Of a DNA stretch of 64,000 nucleotides, positions 7,964-17,917 are shown one piece after another. The translations under genes and the position numbers were made by a program. The notes under the pieces were generated by a model. It ran no database searches and was not told where the DNA came from. It saw only the letters and a list, made by a program, of their open reading frames with translations. Source of the stretch: Clostridiales bacterium (lineage in GTDB: Bacteria; Bacillota; Clostridia; Peptostreptococcales; Anaerovoracaceae); assembly GCA_022766365.1 (NCBI GenBank), contig JALENW010000024.1, positions 62,001 to 126,000 of the forward strand, read 5' to 3'. Each line of letters opens with the position of its first letter. Within the stretch, counting starts at the first letter, position 1.

Positions 7964-9058
7964 ATGAATCTCGAAAGAAAATTGAAAGTTGGAATAATAG
8001 GAGCTACAGGAATGGTCGGTCAAAGGTTTGTGACATTGTTGGCAGATCACCCTTGGTTTGAAATTAAGGCACTGGCTGCAAGTGCGAGAAGCGCAGGCAA
8101 AACCTATGCCCAAGCTTGTGAGAACCGATGGAAGATGGATGTGGATATTCCGGCAGATGTGGCAAAAATGGAAGTTATGGACATTCATCAGATAGAAGAT
8201 GTTACATCAAAAGTGGATATGGTATTCAGTGCTGTGGATATGACGAAGGAAGAAATCAGGGAAATCGAAGACTCCTACGCTAAAGCAGAGACACCGGTTG
8301 TATCTAACAACAGCGCTCACAGATGGACGGAAGATGTTCCTATGCTCATACCGGAGATCAACGATGATCATTGCATAGTTATAGAAGCGCAGAAGAAAAG
8401 GCTGGGTACAGACAGAGGATTTGTTGCAGTGAAGCCTAATTGCTCGATTCAGGCCTATGTACCGTTATTGGCTGCATGGGAGGAATTCAAACCTACAGAA
8501 CTTGCCATTTCCACTTATCAGGCAATTTCAGGTGCCGGTAAGACTTTTAGGGAATGGCCGGAGATGGTTGAAAATATAATTCCTTACATAGGTGGCGAAG
8601 AAGAAAAGAGCGAAAAGGAACCACTGAAGGTATTGGGAAAAGTAAAGGAAGGCAAAATCGTAAACAAGGATGGTCTGAGAATTACATGTCAATGTCTTCG
8701 AGTGCCGGTTCTCAATGGACATACAGCTTCTGTGTTTATAAAATTTGCAGAAAACCCAACAAAGGAAGAACTCATAGACAGAATCAGCAAATTCAAGGGA
8801 TATCCTCAGGAAGAAGATCTTCCGAGCGCTCCAAAGCAGTTTATTCATTACTTTACTCAAGATGACAGACCCCAGGTTAAGCTTGATGTTGATCTTGAAA
8901 ATGGAATGGCAGTTTCAGTTGGCAGATTGAGGGAAGATAGTGTGTATGATTTTAAATTCATAGGCTTAGCCCATAACACTCTGAGAGGTGCAGCCGGAGG
9001 AGCTGTTTTGTGTGCGGAGACACTTGTTGCAAAGGGATATATCAATCATAAGGAGTAG
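7964..9058 (+). CDS. asd: aspartate-semialdehyde dehydrogenase
   Basis: 364 residues. It reduces aspartyl phosphate to aspartate semialdehyde, the branch point to lysine/diaminopimelate, threonine and methionine. NADPH-binding motif GIIGATGMVGQRF at the N-terminus; VVSNNSAHR; catalytic cysteine C160 in KPNCSIQ; the C-terminal HNTLRGAAGGAV. The sequence style matches the archaeal/fungal-like subtype rather than the E. coli type. No other lysine-pathway gene is adjacent; the partner downstream is uppP, 3 bases away, so both supply cell-wall synthesis (diaminopimelate and lipid carrier). Confidence 0.94.
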   Translation: MNLERKLKVGIIGATGMVGQRFVTLLADHPWFEIKALAASARSAGKTYAQACENRWKMDVDIPADVAKMEVMDIHQIEDVTSKVDMVFSAVDMTKEEIREIEDSYAKAETPVVSNNSAHRWTEDVPMLIPEINDDHCIVIEAQKKRLGTDRGFVAVKPNCSIQAYVPLLAAWEEFKPTELAISTYQAISGAGKTFREWPEMVENIIPYIGGEEEKSEKEPLKVLGKVKEGKIVNKDGLRITCQCLRVPVLNGHTASVFIKFAENPTKEELIDRISKFKGYPQEEDLPSAPKQFIHYFTQDDRPQVKLDVDLENGMAVSVGRLREDSVYDFKFIGLAHNTLRGAAGGAVLCAETLVAKGYINHKE

Positions 9059-9061
9059 TTA

Positions 9062-9901
9062 ATGGGATACATAGAAGCGATAGTTTTAGGCTTGGTTCAG
9101 GGGCTCTCGGAATTTCTGCCGATAAGCAGTTCGGGACATCTGGCACTTTTAGAGAATATCTTTGGAATCAACGAGGAATCAGTTATTTTTTTCGCAGTTT
9201 TGTTGCATATCGGTACTTTGGTATCCATTTTTATTGTATATCATAAGGATATCATAGCTCTTTTTGTAGAACTGTATCTCTTGATCAAAGATATAGTTAC
9301 AGGTAAAGGTTTGAGGATAGAAGAGCGACCCATCAGGAAACTTGGAGTAATGATTATAGTTGCCAGTATTCCAACTGCGATTATGGGGTTGCTATTGGAA
9401 AACTGGATTAACAAAGTATTCAGCTCCCTGATGGTAATTGGTATATGCTGGATCATTACCGGGTTTTTGCTCCTCATATCAGAAAGAACTACAAACAACC
9501 GCAAAGAAATTCAGGGAATGAAGTACAGGAATGCTTTTTTTGTTGGAATATGCCAGGGATTTGCAATAATGCCCGGTATATCTCGATCAGGATCTACGAT
9601 AGTGGGAAGCTTGATTACCGGTCTCAAGAGGGAATTTGCTGTTGAATTCGCATTTTTAATTTCGATTCCGGCTATACTGGGATCTGCAGCTTTGGAGTTT
9701 CCAAAGGCCATAAAGGCAGGAATAGATCCGTCAACAATCGGTCCTATGATCGTGGGATTTTTAGTTGCTGCGATTTCAGGATATTTTGCTATAACCACAA
9801 TGATAAGAATTGTATCAAAGCAAAAAATGAGATATTTCTCATATTATGTGTGGGCTATTGGAGTATCAACACTTATATACACGCTTTTCTTTCAAAGTTA
9901 A
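9062..9901 (+). CDS. uppP: undecaprenyl-diphosphatase
   Basis: 279 residues, polytopic membrane protein with about eight hydrophobic segments. It dephosphorylates undecaprenyl diphosphate to recycle the peptidoglycan lipid carrier; overproduction gives bacitracin resistance in other species. Both family motifs are present: FLPISSSGHL (residues about 19-28) and the PGISRSGST segment. AAGGAG at the end of asd serves as ribosome site, so the two are cotranscribed. Confidence 0.96.
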   Translation: MGYIEAIVLGLVQGLSEFLPISSSGHLALLENIFGINEESVIFFAVLLHIGTLVSIFIVYHKDIIALFVELYLLIKDIVTGKGLRIEERPIRKLGVMIIVASIPTAIMGLLLENWINKVFSSLMVIGICWIITGFLLLISERTTNNRKEIQGMKYRNAFFVGICQGFAIMPGISRSGSTIVGSLITGLKREFAVEFAFLISIPAILGSAALEFPKAIKAGIDPSTIGPMIVGFLVAAISGYFAITTMIRIVSKQKMRYFSYYVWAIGVSTLIYTLFFQS

Positions 9902-9958
9902 ATAAGGGTTCATATTTATTTTATGAATTTGTTAAAGTCAGTTTTATATGAGGTGAAA

Positions 9959-12619
9959 ATGACCAAAAATCAGAAGGGGAAAAAAAAGAATAGAACTTCA
10001 GGGGCTGTTTCAACAAGGAGGAGGAAACCTTCCGGTTCCGGGAATACTAAGTCTACGAATCCTACACCTTCAAGAGGCAGGAGCAATCCGGCTACAGGTG
10101 GAGACTCCGGAGAAAGGCTTATCCATGAAGTATGGGGATTCTTGCTCATTGCTTTTGGATTATTTTTGTTTGCGGGTGTAGCATTTGACTCAGGAGGTAT
10201 TGTTGGACTTAAATCAGGAGAACTTTTAAAGGGCTGTTTTGGTGTACTCTCCATGATTTTTCCTTTTTTTGTCATAATTTCGGGAGTTCTTCTCATAATT
10301 AAAAGGGGAAAGAGTATTGCAGTAAAAAGAATAATTATTTTGCTGTTTATTTTTTTCTTTATGTCCCTCATAAATAGCGGTCGGTTCATTGATTTGAATA
10401 ACGATAAATATGCTTTGGCTGACTATTACGATCTTTCAATTAAACTGGAGAGTGCAGGTATTGTACCTATGGCTGTTGGCGAGCTTATCGTTTCTATAGT
10501 CGGAAAAGTCGGCTTGTATATTTTTAGCATTACCGGAATAGTCATTCTTTTTCTGCTGTTGAGAAATAAACCTATATCTGACAGTTTCCGGGGCATAGAG
10601 GACCATATTGCCGAAAAGAAATCAGATAGGGCTATGAGAAAAGAAATTAAGCGGGCAGAAGCAAAGGAGAAGAAAGAAAAAGAACGTGAACTAGCCGGAG
10701 AATTAGAAAAGAACAAGGAAATTGAACTTGAACTGAGCATGGAAAGACTTAGAAAAGAAAGACAGGCAGCAGCTGATACGTTGAGGTCAGGACAACTTAT
10801 AGGTGTTGATTATGATTTCACAACGGGGAAAGATCTGGATTCGTCATATTTATCTAACAGTGGAAGAAGATTAAGGTATACTAGTGATGAAGACATATTC
10901 GGGAAATCAGATTTAACATCTGATTCATACAATACTTCGGAGGCGTCATCTACTGCTAAGATTGATTCTTCAGATGATTTGACCCAATCTCAAGGAACTG
11001 ATGAAGTACTGCATTCAGCATATACTCCAAATAATGAGATGGATTCGAAGCAATCGATAGGAGACGATACAAAGAAAGAAAAGATTATAAGTAATAAGGA
11101 AGCCAAGGAAGCTGTACTGTCTGACAATGACTGGAATAAAGCTAAGACTGTTGGAAGATATAAGATGCCTCCTATAAATCTCCTAAAACCGCCGGAACCT
11201 GCAAACAAAGTGGATAACAGACAGCTCAGAGTTATGGCTACTCGATTGGAAGATACATTAGCAAGTTTTAATGTTGACGCTAAGGTGATTAATGTAACCC
11301 AAGGACCTGCAATAACAAGGTATGAGATTCAGCCGAATGTCGGTGTTAAAGTTTCAAAGATTGTAAGTCTGGCAGATGATATAGCACTGAATTTAAGAGC
11401 GAGAAGTATAAGGATCGAAGCACCAATTCCGGGGAAAGCTGCCGTAGGAATAGAAGTTGAAAATGGCAGCATACACATGGTAAGAGTTAGCGAACTCATA
11501 GGATCAAGAGAATTTAAATCCGCAAAATCCAAAATTACATTTGGTGTTGGAAAGGATATCTCAGGGAACCCTATAGTTGCTGATCTCAAGTCCATGCCGC
11601 ATTTGCTCATAGCAGGTTCTACAGGTTCCGGAAAATCGGTATGTATTAACAGCTTAATCGCCAGTGTCCTATACAAGGCGAAACCTGATGAAGTAAAATT
11701 GATACTGGTTGATCCCAAAGTTGTTGAACTTGGGAACTATAATGGGATACCACATTTACTTATTCCTGTAGTAACGGAGCCTGCAAAGGCTGCTGCAGCG
11801 CTGAATTGGGCAGTGGTTGAAATGAATGAGAGATATAACAAATTTGCTAAGACCGGTGTCCGAGATCTTGAGTCATATAATGATGCCCTTCTGAGGGAAG
11901 GCTCACATGAAGAAAAAATGCCTCAAATTTTAATTATTATCGACGAACTTGCAGATCTGATGATGGCAGCTCCATCACAGGTTGAGGAATCTATATGCAG
12001 ATTGGCTCAGAAGGCGAGGGCTGCGGGAATGCACATGGTTGTTGCTACTCAGCGACCCTCTGTTGATGTAATCACAGGGCTTATCAAGGCAAATATCCCT
12101 TCAAGAATTGCATTTGCTGTATCATCACAATTTGACTCAAGAACAATTTTAGATATGTCAGGAGCAGAAAAGCTTGTTGGCAACGGAGATATGCTGTATA
12201 ACCCCCTTGGAATGGGGAAACCGAAAAGAGTACAGGGATGTTTCATTTCTGACGAAGAAGTGAATAATATTATAACCTACATTAAATCCCAAGTTGAGGA
12301 AGTTGAATACTCAGGTGAAGTGATTAAAACAATCGAAAATGATAATTTGACATCAGGTAAGAATAAGAATGACGATGAGGATGAGCTTCTTCAGGATGCT
12401 ATTGAAACTGTAGTCAACGCAGGTCAGGCTTCTGTATCTATGCTCCAACGTCGTTTCAGAATCGGATATAACAGAGCAGCTCGCATTGTGGATATGATGG
12501 AGGCCAGAGGGATAGTAGGTCCTCAAGATGGCAGCAAGCCAAGGCAGGTTCTTATATCAGAGGACGAATTCAATCAGATTGAACTAAATGGAGATACTAT
12601 AGAGAAAGAGGGCAAATGA
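9959..12619 (+). CDS. ftsK: DNA translocase FtsK/SpoIIIE
   Basis: 886 residues from ATG 9959; an in-frame ATG at 9923 lacks a ribosome site, whereas AGGTG precedes 9959, although closely spaced. Basic N-terminal tail, four hydrophobic membrane segments (about residues 60-220), a charged low-conservation linker, then the RecA-like motor: Walker A GSTGSGKS at 553-560, Walker B ILIIIDELADLM, and the C-terminal winged-helix gamma domain (about residues 800-870, SVSMLQRRFRIGYNRAARIV) that reads polar DNA motifs. It pumps DNA across the closing septum. In this position (before rimO, pgsA, cinA, recA) B. subtilis has spoIIIE. It overlaps rimO by 4 bases. Confidence 0.95.
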   Translation: MTKNQKGKKKNRTSGAVSTRRRKPSGSGNTKSTNPTPSRGRSNPATGGDSGERLIHEVWGFLLIAFGLFLFAGVAFDSGGIVGLKSGELLKGCFGVLSMIFPFFVIISGVLLIIKRGKSIAVKRIIILLFIFFFMSLINSGRFIDLNNDKYALADYYDLSIKLESAGIVPMAVGELIVSIVGKVGLYIFSITGIVILFLLLRNKPISDSFRGIEDHIAEKKSDRAMRKEIKRAEAKEKKEKERELAGELEKNKEIELELSMERLRKERQAAADTLRSGQLIGVDYDFTTGKDLDSSYLSNSGRRLRYTSDEDIFGKSDLTSDSYNTSEASSTAKIDSSDDLTQSQGTDEVLHSAYTPNNEMDSKQSIGDDTKKEKIISNKEAKEAVLSDNDWNKAKTVGRYKMPPINLLKPPEPANKVDNRQLRVMATRLEDTLASFNVDAKVINVTQGPAITRYEIQPNVGVKVSKIVSLADDIALNLRARSIRIEAPIPGKAAVGIEVENGSIHMVRVSELIGSREFKSAKSKITFGVGKDISGNPIVADLKSMPHLLIAGSTGSGKSVCINSLIASVLYKAKPDEVKLILVDPKVVELGNYNGIPHLLIPVVTEPAKAAAALNWAVVEMNERYNKFAKTGVRDLESYNDALLREGSHEEKMPQILIIIDELADLMMAAPSQVEESICRLAQKARAAGMHMVVATQRPSVDVITGLIKANIPSRIAFAVSSQFDSRTILDMSGAEKLVGNGDMLYNPLGMGKPKRVQGCFISDEEVNNIITYIKSQVEEVEYSGEVIKTIENDNLTSGKNKNDDEDELLQDAIETVVNAGQASVSMLQRRFRIGYNRAARIVDMMEARGIVGPQDGSKPRQVLISEDEFNQIELNGDTIEKEGK

Positions 12620-14016
12620 AGATAAACATTCAGACTTTGGGATGCATGAAGAACATAAACGACAGTCAGCAAGCAGGGGCTCTGTTAGAGGCATACAATC
12701 ACCAAATTGTCGATGATCCGATGGAGGCTGATGTCATCATGGTAAACACCTGTGGTTTTATCGATGATGCTAAGAGGGAGTCAATTGATAGAATTTTAAA
12801 TATGGCTCAGCTAAAAGAAAATGACAACAGGAAGAAACTCATAGTTTCAGGATGCCTGTCTCAGCGATATGTTACAGAACTGACGGAAGAAATGCCGGAA
12901 GTTGATTGTTTTGTCGGGGTTAATGAATATGAAAGGCTTCCACAGATATTGGAGGAAATATATTCCGGGAACAGAGTGTCAGTGGCGAGAAGTTATGATA
13001 AAGGTCCTCTCAAATATATGGATAGAAAATTGCCCGAAAATCCATATGTCATGCATATTAAAATTGCCGAAGGTTGCAATAACGGATGTGCCTATTGTAT
13101 AATTCCTAAAATCCGCGGATCTTTCAGAAGCATGCCTATGGAGGATGTGGTAAAAGAAGCGGAAAAATTGGCAAAAGCCGGTTGTAAAGAACTTATTTTG
13201 ATAGCCCAGGATCTCACATATTATGGCAAAGATTTATATGGGGATTTTGTCCTTCCAAAGCTTCTTAAAAAGATATGCAGAATTGATGGAATTCGATGGA
13301 TTCGCATGATGTACTGCTATCAGGAAAGAATTACACCTGAGCTTATCAGGGTTATGGCAGAAGAAGAAAAGATTTGCAAATATATTGATATCCCCCTTCA
13401 ACATGCATCGGACTCGGTACTTAAGTCCATGAGAAGAAAAACCACAAAAGCTGATATCCAAGAAACTATCGATGCATTGCGGGCACGAATTCCGGATATT
13501 CACATAAGAACCACTCTGATCGTAGGTTATCCGGGAGAGACAGAAAAAGATTTCGATGAGCTCTACGACTTTGTTGAAAAAAACAGGTTTGACAGGCTGG
13601 GAGTCTTTAAGTATTCAAGAGAAGACGGAACTGTAGCCGCGACAATGGAAAACCAGATTGCAGAAGATGTGAAAGAGCGAAGACTTGATGCGATAATGAA
13701 CCTTCAGATGGGTATTTCCCTTGAAAATAATCGTGAAAAGATTGGTCTATCCATTCCGGTTATTATTGATGAAGTTGAACATAATTTTACAGCAGAGGGA
13801 GTGGATTTAATATCAGGTACAGACGCAAAGAGTTATGACAAATATCGAGACTCCGGGCACATATCATATATTGGACGCACCGAATATGATGCACCGGAAA
13901 TAGATAATTCAGTAATATTTACATCAGCAAAGGATAAGGTTTATAAAGCCGGAGATATAGTCAATGTAAAAATAGTTGATGCTTTCGACTATGACCTTGT
14001 GGGAGAGGAGGCATAG
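12616..14016 (+). CDS. rimO: ribosomal protein S12 methylthiotransferase RimO
   Basis: 466 residues. RimO adds a methylthio group to the conserved aspartate of ribosomal protein S12. N-terminal UPF0004 domain with IQTLGCMKNINDS and VNTCGFIDDAKRES supplies one cluster's cysteines; the radical-SAM CxxxCxxC is GCNNGCAYC; a TRAM domain closes the protein. NTCGFI with 'FI..A..ES' favours RimO over MiaB. It begins with ATGA overlap on ftsK and ends 3 bases before pgsA. Confidence 0.95.
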   Translation: MKINIQTLGCMKNINDSQQAGALLEAYNHQIVDDPMEADVIMVNTCGFIDDAKRESIDRILNMAQLKENDNRKKLIVSGCLSQRYVTELTEEMPEVDCFVGVNEYERLPQILEEIYSGNRVSVARSYDKGPLKYMDRKLPENPYVMHIKIAEGCNNGCAYCIIPKIRGSFRSMPMEDVVKEAEKLAKAGCKELILIAQDLTYYGKDLYGDFVLPKLLKKICRIDGIRWIRMMYCYQERITPELIRVMAEEEKICKYIDIPLQHASDSVLKSMRRKTTKADIQETIDALRARIPDIHIRTTLIVGYPGETEKDFDELYDFVEKNRFDRLGVFKYSREDGTVAATMENQIAEDVKERRLDAIMNLQMGISLENNREKIGLSIPVIIDEVEHNFTAEGVDLISGTDAKSYDKYRDSGHISYIGRTEYDAPEIDNSVIFTSAKDKVYKAGDIVNVKIVDAFDYDLVGEEA

Positions 14017-14019
14017 AAC

Positions 14020-14562
14020 ATGAACTTACCTAATAAACTCACTATTGCCAGGGTTATGCTGGTACCGTTTTTTATATTTTTTTACATGATAGGGTTGTAC
14101 CTACCTGCATTAATAATATTTTTAGTCGCATCATTTACAGATTATCTGGACGGCCATCTTGCCCGAAAGCATAACATGGTCAGCAATTTCGGGAAAATAA
14201 TGGATCCCCTCGCTGATAAGGTCTTAGTCTATGCAGCATTCGCCCTTTTGGTTGAATCTCAACTTATACCGGCATGGATGCTGATAATAATATTGGCAAG
14301 AGAATTTACAGTTGCAGGTATGAGGACGGTTGCAGCCGCAGAAGGTATTGTGATAGCTGCTGCCATGAGCGGAAAGATTAAAACCGTTCTTCAGATGATT
14401 GCAGTGCCACTTCTACTTCTAATACCGGTGACGATAAAGGGAACTTTGATTTCCGATATAGTATCATGGGCTGCATATATATTTCTCTGGGCATCTTTAA
14501 TAATGACTGTGTATTCGGGAATTGAATATGTTAAAAACAATATCAAAGTATTCTCTATTTAG
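14020..14562 (+). CDS. pgsA: CDP-diacylglycerol–glycerol-3-phosphate 3-phosphatidyltransferase
   Basis: 180 residues, integral membrane protein. It makes phosphatidylglycerol phosphate, first committed step to phosphatidylglycerol. The CDP-alcohol phosphotransferase signature D-x2-DG-x2-AR-x8-G-x3-D-x3-D is intact, from DYLDGHLAR to GKIMDPLADK. GGAGG ribosome site within the end of rimO. Confidence 0.96.
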   Translation: MNLPNKLTIARVMLVPFFIFFYMIGLYLPALIIFLVASFTDYLDGHLARKHNMVSNFGKIMDPLADKVLVYAAFALLVESQLIPAWMLIIILAREFTVAGMRTVAAAEGIVIAAAMSGKIKTVLQMIAVPLLLLIPVTIKGTLISDIVSWAAYIFLWASLIMTVYSGIEYVKNNIKVFSI

Positions 14563-14647
14563 ATTTTACTTTTTATATAAGACAAATTAAATCATCAGAT
14601 AATTTTAATGTAAAAATTAATCTTGAATCGGATATCCGGGAGGACGT

Positions 14648-15898
14648 ATGAAAGCTGCTATTCTATGTGTTGGCACAGAGCTTCTATTTGGACAAACAGT
14701 AAATACTAATGCAACATACATTTCCAGACAGCTGCAGCTGCTAGGGTTTGACGTGTTATATCATCATGTTGTCGGGGATAATCCGATACGTCTTGAGAGG
14801 CTGATAGATATTTGCTTTGAAGATTGTGATCTGATAATAACTACAGGAGGTCTCGGACCTACGGAGGACGATCTTACCAAAGAGGTTATCGCAAAATTTG
14901 TCGGAGATGAACTTGTATATGATGAAGTCAGCCTGGCCGGCATGAAAAAATATTTTTCGGATACCCATAGGCAGATGACAAAAAACAATCTTAAACAAGC
15001 ACTCTTTCCATCCAAGGGAAAAATTTTCCCAAATAATGTCGGAACCGCACCGGGTTTCTTGTCTGAAAATGATGGTAAATATATAATTGCTCTCCCGGGC
15101 CCGCCTCGAGAAATGACTACAATGTTTGAAAAGGAAATAATACCATATTTATCTGAGCGAGAGAATGCTGTCCTATACTACAAAATTATTCGTACTTACG
15201 GGATTGGTGAATCTGTTCTGGAAACCGTCCTAATGCCTCTCATACATGGTCAGACGGACCCGACTATTGCAACTTATGCCAAAGAGGGTGAATGCAGTTT
15301 AAGGGTAACTTCAAAACGCGGAACCATTGAAGAAAGCAAATCTGCTGTTGAAGACATGATGGTGAAGATAAGAAACTTGATCGGAGAATATATTTACTCT
15401 GAAGATGATGAGGACATGGCTGAGGTCCTGGTTAAGGAACTTAACGAAAAGAACCTACAACTGTCTTCCGCTGAATCTTGTACAGGGGGGTTGTTCGCAG
15501 GTAGAATTACCGGTGTTGCCGGAGCTTCCAAGATGTTTGGAAGGGGATACGTGACATACTCCATTGAAAGTAAGGTGGAGGATTTAGGTGTCGATAATCT
15601 CTTGATTGAAAAATATTCTGTCGTTAGCGGTGAGGTTGCATCTGAAATGGCTGTTAAAGCTCTGGAAAAGAGTGGGAGTGATGTGGCTGTGTCTGTGACA
15701 GGAGTAGCAGGACCATCTGATGAGGGAGATATTCCTGCCGGAAAAATCTATCTGGGTATTTCTTGGAAGGATGATAGAGGAAATGTTAAGACAAAAGTTC
15801 AGTTGATGAACTCCGGAAGACATGACAGGAAAAAAAATAGAGAATACGCTGTTCTTGCCATGATGCATATGGTTTTGAAGCTGGTTAGAAGTCTCTAA
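14648..15898 (+). CDS. cinA: CinA-family protein (NMN amidohydrolase/ADP-ribose pyrophosphatase)
   Basis: 416 residues, usual full length. N-terminal MoCF/COG1058 domain (MKAAILCVGTELLFGQTVNTN, TTGGLGPTEDDLT) and C-terminal nicotinamide-nucleotide amidase domain (SSAESCTGGLFAGRITGVAG). CinA proteins deamidate NMN for NAD recycling; the competence name is historical. Ribosome site GGGAGG. It precedes recA, as in many Gram-positives, but recA has its own promoter here. Confidence 0.95.
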   Translation: MKAAILCVGTELLFGQTVNTNATYISRQLQLLGFDVLYHHVVGDNPIRLERLIDICFEDCDLIITTGGLGPTEDDLTKEVIAKFVGDELVYDEVSLAGMKKYFSDTHRQMTKNNLKQALFPSKGKIFPNNVGTAPGFLSENDGKYIIALPGPPREMTTMFEKEIIPYLSERENAVLYYKIIRTYGIGESVLETVLMPLIHGQTDPTIATYAKEGECSLRVTSKRGTIEESKSAVEDMMVKIRNLIGEYIYSEDDEDMAEVLVKELNEKNLQLSSAESCTGGLFAGRITGVAGASKMFGRGYVTYSIESKVEDLGVDNLLIEKYSVVSGEVASEMAVKALEKSGSDVAVSVTGVAGPSDEGDIPAGKIYLGISWKDDRGNVKTKVQLMNSGRHDRKKNREYAVLAMMHMVLKLVRSL

Positions 15899-16026
15899 TT
15901 ATAAGGGATGATTAAGATATTAATTTAGCTTAATCGTAATGCCGGGCAATTTCTGTGCGTTAAATTGCAGCCTTGTACAATATTGAACCAAGAAATGATA
16001 AATTTCCACATATAATTCCAAAGCCC

Positions 16027-16074
16027 TTGACCGCAACCGGTGAATAGGGTAGTATAGAATAAGAACAGATGTTC
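16027..16074 (+). promoter_or_regulatory. recA promoter with LexA box
   Basis: TTGACC (16027-16032), 17-bp spacer, TAGTAT (16050-16055), then GAACAGATGTTC (16063-16074), a perfect Gram-positive GAAC-N4-GTTC LexA site covering the likely transcription start. This marks recA as an SOS gene. Confidence 0.85.
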
Positions 16075-16091
16075 TAAGAGGAGGAATACAG

Positions 16092-17243
16092 ATGGCAACA
16101 AAGAAAGATGCACCTAAGGTGGAGAACATAAAGAATAAGTCAGAAGATGAGAAGATGAAGGCCCTGTCATTGGCTCTTGAGAAAATCGAAAAAGAATATG
16201 GGCAGGGTGCCATAATGAAGATGGGAGACAGGCCGAAGATAGATGTCGGATCGATACCTACAGGATCTATTTCTCTCGATATTGCAACAGGAATCGGTGG
16301 TGTACCAAGGGGAAGAATTGTTGAGATATTCGGACCTGAATCCTCAGGGAAGACGACGCTCACCCTTCACATTATAGCAGAAGCACAGAAACTCGGAGGG
16401 AAAGCCGCATTCATAGATGCCGAGCATGCTCTGGATCCTGTATATGCCAAGAACCTTGGTGTGGATATTGATGAGCTCCTGATTTCACAACCGGATACAG
16501 GTGAGCAGGGACTGGAGATCTGTGATATGCTTGCAAGGAGTGGAGCAATTGATTTAATCGTGATTGACTCCGTTGCCGCACTGGTTCCAAAAGCTGAAAT
16601 CATAGGGGATATGGGTGATTCGCATGTAGGTCTTCATGCAAGATTAATGTCTCAGGCATTGAGAAAATTAACAGGTACAATTAATAAATCCGACACATGT
16701 GTCATCTTTATTAATCAGCTCAGAGAAAAGGTAGGGGTAATGTACGGCAACCCCGAGGTAACAACCGGGGGAAGAGCACTCAAATTCTATTCATCAATGC
16801 GTTTTGACGTGAGAAAGCAGGAGACAATCAAACAAGGAGACACTTTCCTCGGGAATAAGACAAGAGTCAAGGTTGTAAAGAATAAGATGGCTGCTCCGTT
16901 TAAACATGCGGATTTCGATATAATGTATGGACAAGGCATTTCCAGATCGGGCGATATACTCGATTGTGCAGTGGAGGCAAAGCTTGTATCTAAGGCAGGG
17001 TCTTGGTATAGCTATGGTGGTGAGAGAATCGGCCAAGGCAGGGAGAATGTCAAAGCATATTTCGAGGCAAGGCCTGAAATTTTGCAGGAATTATATGATA
17101 AGCTTATGAGGAATATGGAAGCGGAAAAGGAGGACGATGAATCGAAAACCGACAAGAATAATTCAAAGTCTTCAAATACAGTCGGAGATGGTAAAACTTC
17201 TATTGAACTTGAAGTCGACGAAGATGGTGTTGTCATAGAATAA
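16092..17243 (+). CDS. recA: recombinase RecA
   Basis: 383 residues. RecA forms filaments on single-stranded DNA, drives strand exchange and triggers LexA self-cleavage. Walker A GPESSGKT starts at residue 81; the L2 loop and signature [13 protein letters not shown] are intact; a variable Lys/Ser-rich then acidic tail (last ~50 residues) ends [12 protein letters not shown]. Start [12 protein letters not shown] with AGGAGGA site. A LexA box lies directly upstream. recX and rny, common neighbours, are absent. Confidence 0.98.
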   Translation: MATKKDAPKVENIKNKSEDEKMKALSLALEKIEKEYGQGAIMKMGDRPKIDVGSIPTGSISLDIATGIGGVPRGRIVEIFGPESSGKTTLTLHIIAEAQKLGGKAAFIDAEHALDPVYAKNLGVDIDELLISQPDTGEQGLEICDMLARSGAIDLIVIDSVAALVPKAEIIGDMGDSHVGLHARLMSQALRKLTGTINKSDTCVIFINQLREKVGVMYGNPEVTTGGRALKFYSSMRFDVRKQETIKQGDTFLGNKTRVKVVKNKMAAPFKHADFDIMYGQGISRSGDILDCAVEAKLVSKAGSWYSYGGERIGQGRENVKAYFEARPEILQELYDKLMRNMEAEKEDDESKTDKNNSKSSNTVGDGKTSIELEVDEDGVVIE

Positions 17244-17296
17244 TGTTTTATTTAACTATTGACATCGAGAATTTCTTTTCAGATCAAAATCCATCC

Positions 17297-17325
17297 TTGA
17301 CATAATAAGTTAAAAATGCTATCAT
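17297..17325 (+). promoter_or_regulatory. sigma-A promoter for rplU–rpmA
   Basis: TTGACA (17297-17302), 17-bp spacer, TATCAT (17320-17325); transcription would start near 17332. Confidence 0.75.
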
Positions 17326-17335
17326 TACATAGTTA

Positions 17336-17378
17336 GCCGCTCATAATGGGTTTAAAATGTGATACATACCCTGATGGC
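17336..17378 (+). promoter_or_regulatory. candidate L21 leader hairpin in rplU 5' UTR
   Basis: The expected transcript opens with a hairpin: GCC (17336-17338), TCA (17341-17343) and GGGT (17348-17351) pair with ACCC (17368-17371), TGA (17372-17374) and GGC (17376-17378). Firmicutes often carry an autoregulatory L21 leader here. I infer equivalence from position and foldability only. Confidence 0.45.
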
Positions 17379-17405
17379 GAGACTGGTAAGAGGAGGAGAT
17401 TTATA

Positions 17406-17894
17406 ATGTATGCAATTATCGAAACAGGTGGCAAGCAGTACAGAGTAGTTGACGGTGATGTTCTTCGCATTGAGAAGATTAGTGCTGAAGTCGGTGACAC
17501 TATTCACTTCGAAAACGTGCTGATGATGGGTGAGGGATCTGATATAAAAGTTGGAACTCCCTACATTGATGGCGCAAAGGTGGCCGCTGAAGTAGTTGAG
17601 CAGGGTAAGGGAGATAAGGTTATTATCTTCAAATATCTGCCTAAGAAGGATTCCAGGAAGAAACAGGGTCACAGGCAACCATATACAGAAGTTAAGATTA
17701 ATCTTTCAGGTAATAAATCCGCTGAGAAAGATGCCCCAAAGGCAGAAGGGAAAAAGGACATTTCTGAGGCTAAGGTGTCCCAGTCCATGAAGAAAGATGA
17801 ACTGATTGCTTTTGCTAAGGGTAGGAATATTGAGATCGATGAAAAGGCTACCAAGGCTGTTATCATCGAAACTATTGAAGAAGCTTTGAAATAA
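17406..17894 (+). CDS. rplU: 50S ribosomal protein L21 with C-terminal SAP/HeH-like extension
   Basis: 162 residues; a standard L21 is about 103. The start is ATG 17406 (MYAIIETGGKQYRVVDGD), with AGGAGGAG before it; the in-frame ATG at 17346 lies in the leader hairpin. Residues 1 to about 102 are a complete L21. Residues about 103-127 form a Lys/Glu/Ala-rich linker, and about 128-162 (SMKKDELIAFAKGRNIEID onward) look like a SAP or helix-extension-helix nucleic-acid-binding module. The extension could contact rRNA or DNA; no function is known to me. The next gene is rpmA, with no prp/ysxB between. Confidence 0.95.
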   Translation: MYAIIETGGKQYRVVDGDVLRIEKISAEVGDTIHFENVLMMGEGSDIKVGTPYIDGAKVAAEVVEQGKGDKVIIFKYLPKKDSRKKQGHRQPYTEVKINLSGNKSAEKDAPKAEGKKDISEAKVSQSMKKDELIAFAKGRNIEIDEKATKAVIIETIEEALK

Positions 17895-17917
17895 GAGGAA
17901 CAAGGAGGTGACCTGGT

